The notes beneath the pieces were generated by a model. That model did no database searches. It was not told the origin of the DNA and saw only the letters and a list, made by a program, of their open reading frames with translations. From assembly GCA_034678415.1 (NCBI GenBank), contig JAXDBV010000287.1, positions 1-7,825 of the forward strand: DNA of 7,825 nt, written 5' to 3'. Shown here piece after piece: positions 5,650 through 7,825 of the stretch. Source of the DNA: JAXDBV01 sp034678415 (GTDB lineage Bacteria; Bacteroidota; Bacteroidia; Bacteroidales; VadinHA17). The stretch's first letter is position 1. The number at the start of each line of letters is the position of its first letter. Both the position numbers and the translations under genes were made by a program.

Positions 5650-7155
5650 TTACTTAAATACGGTCATATTCAGCGTGTCGATACTTTTCTGCTCTCTGTC
5701 GGTCAGGGGATAATAGGGGGAGTCGTCCCGGGCAGATACCAGGTATTGGTGGAGGATGGAAGCCACCTCGGGGTATTGATCAATCAAATTGTTAGCCTCG
5801 TAAATATCCTCATCCAGGTTGTACAGCTCATATAAGGGGTATTTAATACTTCTTCTTTCATCATTATCCTCCTTCTGACCATAGACACGCGGTTGTTTTT
5901 GTGTCCATCTGAGCATCTTCCAGTTTTTCCATCGCACGGCCTGGTGGAATCCGCGGTGTTCGAACTCCCAGTACATGAAGCGGTCAGGTAGCCGGTTTTG
6001 TTCACCGGTAAGTATTTTCAGCATGCTGATCCCGTCGGTGCGTGAGGGAGCTTTCACACCGGCTATATCTGCCAGGGTTGGCATTATATCGGCAAAGTAA
6101 AGGGGATAATCGCTTTGTCTGCCGGGTTTGACCACTGCCGGCCATCTGACGATCATTGGTATCCTTATGCCCCCTTCATAAAAATCGGCTTTCCCTCCGC
6201 GGAAAGGCTTATTGCTTTGAAAGGTTATTGTCCATTCAGCCCAGTCCTCAGGTTTCTCCTGGTATTCACCGCCATTATCGGAGCAGAAGAACACGATGGT
6301 GCGGTTATGCAGGCCCAGATTTTTTAAAGCAGACAGCACCTGTCCCACATGGGTATCCAGTCGTGTCACAAGGGCGGCATAGTTCTTCGACATATCATTC
6401 CATGAACTATCGGCATAGATGCCCTGGCTGTCAATGTTAAAGGGTTTGTGGGGTGTTGAAAGGGAAAGAATTAGAAAGAAGGGGGCGTTCTTGTTTCTTT
6501 TCATAAAATCAACGGCCAGGTTGGTCCATATACCATCCCTGCATTCAGCCATTGCTTGTGGGGGTATTTTCACTACCGAATCATTGAGGAACATAAAACC
6601 GGGGGCGGAGCTTTTGGGGTTGGCCAGGCAGCTGCCCATATATTCGTGGTATCCGCGGTTGGTGGGAAGGTTTTCATACCGGTAACCGCTGAGGTGCCAT
6701 TTACCGATGAGCCCGGTATAATAGCCTGCGTTGCCGAGAACATGTCCAAGGGTAGTGTCGGAGGATGTGAGGCCGATACGCATGGATCCGGGACGGTCAT
6801 TGCTTCCCGGTGGCTGGCGTAACCCTCCCGCCCGGCACTCATTTCCCCGGACAGTGGTATGACCGGTATGCATCCCGGTCTGCAATACCGACCTGGAAGG
6901 AGCACTGACGGCCGCACCGGCATAGAAAGCCGTGAATTGTAATCCCTCAGCGGCCAAACGATTAATATTGGGGGTCAGGATCCGTTGCTGACCATAACAG
7001 CCGAGGTCATGTGTGCCCAGATCATCAGCGATGATCATTAGTATGTTGGGTTTTGGCTGAACCTTGCCCATTCGGGGAATAGTCTTGCAAGCCGGCTGCA
7101 GCAATAACACAGATGCTGCAAACCATGCGGGATAGCTTACAGGTATTGATTTCAT
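5650..7155 (-). CDS. Exported type I sulfatase, Ser-type active site
   Basis: The 501-residue enzyme should hydrolyse sulfate esters, probably on sulfated glycans, outside the cytoplasm. Residues 1-22 look like a signal peptide and Cys23 in LLLQPAC may be a weak lipobox (Gln at -3 is atypical), so it may be a lipoprotein. The sulfatase motif S-A-P-S-R then T-G is at 84-94; Ser84 would be converted to formylglycine, so the host needs a radical-SAM (anSME-type) maturase rather than the Cys-only system. Other family residues are present: Asp44-Asp45 (IIADDLG), Lys152 and His154 (GKWHLSG), His236 (STPHKPF), Asp293-Asn294 (SDNGGE) and Lys322 (FRGGKADFYEGG). Length fits an arylsulfatase A-like enzyme; the substrate cannot be assigned. 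The frame is open to an ATG at 7213-7215, but that would add 20 residues before the signal peptide, cross the likely promoter and overlap the divergent gene's ATG, so I start at 7155. No SusC/SusD-like gene or maturase is beside it. Confidence 0.93.
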   Translation of the reverse strand: MKSIPVSYPAWFAASVLLLQPACKTIPRMGKVQPKPNILMIIADDLGTHDLGCYGQQRILTPNINRLAAEGLQFTAFYAGAAVSAPSRSVLQTGMHTGHTTVRGNECRAGGLRQPPGSNDRPGSMRIGLTSSDTTLGHVLGNAGYYTGLIGKWHLSGYRYENLPTNRGYHEYMGSCLANPKSSAPGFMFLNDSVVKIPPQAMAECRDGIWTNLAVDFMKRNKNAPFFLILSLSTPHKPFNIDSQGIYADSSWNDMSKNYAALVTRLDTHVGQVLSALKNLGLHNRTIVFFCSDNGGEYQEKPEDWAEWTITFQSNKPFRGGKADFYEGGIRIPMIVRWPAVVKPGRQSDYPLYFADIMPTLADIAGVKAPSRTDGISMLKILTGEQNRLPDRFMYWEFEHRGFHQAVRWKNWKMLRWTQKQPRVYGQKEDNDERRSIKYPLYELYNLDEDIYEANNLIDQYPEVASILHQYLVSARDDSPYYPLTDREQKSIDTLNMTVFK

Positions 7156-7173
7156 TAGCTGCAATTTTTTTAT

Positions 7174-7205
7174 TAAAATTATACGATTTTGTTCAAACAG
7201 GTCAA
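7174..7205 (-). promoter_or_regulatory. Putative promoter of the sulfatase gene
   Basis: On the minus strand, TTG (7203-7205) lies 21 bases before TAATTTTA (7174-7181), which matches the Bacteroidota TAnnTTTG element except for the last base. The same stretch also reads as a sigma70-like TTGACC (7200-7205), 16 bases, TATAAT (7178-7183). Either reading puts the transcription start near 7170, about 15 bases before the ATG at 7153-7155, and supports that start over the one at 7215. I see no equally clear promoter for the divergent plus-strand gene in the same 58 bases. Confidence 0.5.
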
Positions 7206-7213
7206 TACCGATC

Positions 7214-7825
7214 ATGAAGAATTCAGAAAAAATATTATTTGCTATTCATCATATCCCGCGATTAAATCTTTCTTTTCTTCCTACCCCTTTACATAAGCTG
7301 GAAAATGTCAGCCGGTTGCATGACGCAAATATCTATTGCAAGCGCGACGACCTTACCGGTTTTGCTTTTGGGGGGAATAAAACCCGTAAGCTGGGTTTTC
7401 TGCTTCGTGATGCCATAAACCGTGGTGCTGACTGTATCGTGACCTATGGCAGCCAGCAATCGAACTGGTGCAGAATAACTGCTGCTGCCGGTGCAAGGTA
7501 CGGTCTGAAGGTATACCTGGTTCTTGCCGGTAAAGAAAACGTGATACCCACGGGCAATCTTCTTCTGGATCATCTTGCCGGTGCTGAGATCCGCTACATG
7601 GATAGCGAAAACGACGACGTCCTTGCGGGTGAATGCATGCACCTGGTGGATAAGCTGAAAACATACGGGAAGAATCCTTACTACCTCAAGGTCGGAGGAT
7701 CAACAACCCTTGGAACCATGGCCTATGTTGCGGCCTTCGTTGAGATAATGGAATATACTCAGGCTACGGGAACGGTGTTTGATTCTATCTTCGTGGCGGC
7801 AGGTTCAGGAGGTACACAGGCGGGG
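7214..7825 (+). CDS. PLP-dependent D-cysteine desulfhydrase / ACC deaminase family enzyme, 3' partial
   Basis: The first 204 codons are present and the frame runs off the right edge; complete members have about 300-340 residues. The family is fold-type II PLP enzymes that deaminate D-cysteine, ACC or related amino acids in the cytoplasm. The start region has PTPLHKLENVS (23-33), the usual substrate-side entry, then CKRDDLTGFAFGGNKTRKL (42-60), in which Lys56 should carry the PLP. YGSQQSNWCRITAAAG (78-93) corresponds to the family's Q-S-N-H-x-R segment; Ser83 matches the catalytic serine of ACC deaminase, but the usual His is Trp85. GSGGTQAG (197-204) is the phosphate-binding loop. The segment K-V-G-G-S-T-T-L-G (159-167) is also typical. 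There is no signal peptide. The ATG at 7214 has no in-frame ATG upstream within the gap and overlaps an unused minus-strand ATG in a shared CATG. ACC deaminase versus D-cysteine desulfhydrase cannot be decided here. It is divergent from the sulfatase, with no evident functional link. Confidence 0.9.
   Translation, partial: MKNSEKILFAIHHIPRLNLSFLPTPLHKLENVSRLHDANIYCKRDDLTGFAFGGNKTRKLGFLLRDAINRGADCIVTYGSQQSNWCRITAAAGARYGLKVYLVLAGKENVIPTGNLLLDHLAGAEIRYMDSENDDVLAGECMHLVDKLKTYGKNPYYLKVGGSTTLGTMAYVAAFVEIMEYTQATGTVFDSIFVAAGSGGTQAG

Noticed and set aside
6115..6822. Several plus-strand frames of 70-94 residues inside the sulfatase gene
   Set aside because: Antisense shadows; they overlap each other and the conserved sulfatase motifs on the minus strand.
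7156..7215. Longer sulfatase start at the ATG 7213-7215, adding 20 residues
   Set aside because: It would put a charged, non-secretory stretch ahead of a good signal peptide, run through the likely promoter, and overlap the start of the divergent gene.

Overview
The window looks like a piece of chromosome from a member of the Bacteroidota. The reasons are the absence of Shine-Dalgarno sequences before the genes, AT-rich leaders with TAnnTTTG-like -7 boxes, a secreted tricorn-type protease with an N-terminal signal peptide, and a Ser-type sulfatase. This is inferred from gene content and style. There is no rRNA or other phylogenetic marker. Base composition is moderate, with AT-rich intergenic gaps. 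I see no tRNA, rRNA, CRISPR array, insertion sequence or prophage structural gene.

Layout from left to right: (1) bases 1-756, plus strand, the 3' part of a gene for a protein of tandem 'integrase repeat' (DWLG-type) units with a cysteine-rich tail; its 5' end is probably outside the window. (2) 889-4170, minus strand, a complete secreted tricorn protease homologue (S41-like, beta-propellers plus PDZ plus catalytic core), convergent with gene 1. (3) 4171-4628, a gap of about 460 bases with a plausible promoter for the tricorn gene and two short open stretches that may be gene remnants. (4) 4629-5174, plus strand, a small exported protein of unknown function rich in predicted beta strands, followed by a clear stem-loop terminator. 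(5) 5246-5649, a gap of about 400 bases without a convincing gene but with a strong GC-rich stem-loop and a short palindrome. (6) 5650-7155, minus strand, an exported type I sulfatase with serine in the position converted to formylglycine. (7) 7214-7825, plus strand, the 5' part of a PLP-dependent enzyme of the D-cysteine desulfhydrase / ACC deaminase family, running off the right edge and divergent from the sulfatase with only 58 bases between the two starts.

The genes do not form one pathway or operon: almost every neighbour is on the opposite strand, and each gene appears to be its own transcription unit. Three products (tricorn, the small beta-rich protein, the sulfatase) are predicted to leave the cytoplasm, consistent with a heterotroph that breaks down peptides and sulfated organic matter. 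The sulfatase has no SusC/SusD-like partner or maturation enzyme in view. I found no convincing new multi-gene system. The most noteworthy points are the DnaJ-like cysteine tail on the repeat protein, the His-to-Trp change in the PLP enzyme's SN motif, the Ser745-to-Gly change in the tricorn active site, and the unexplained stem-loop and open fragments in the gaps.
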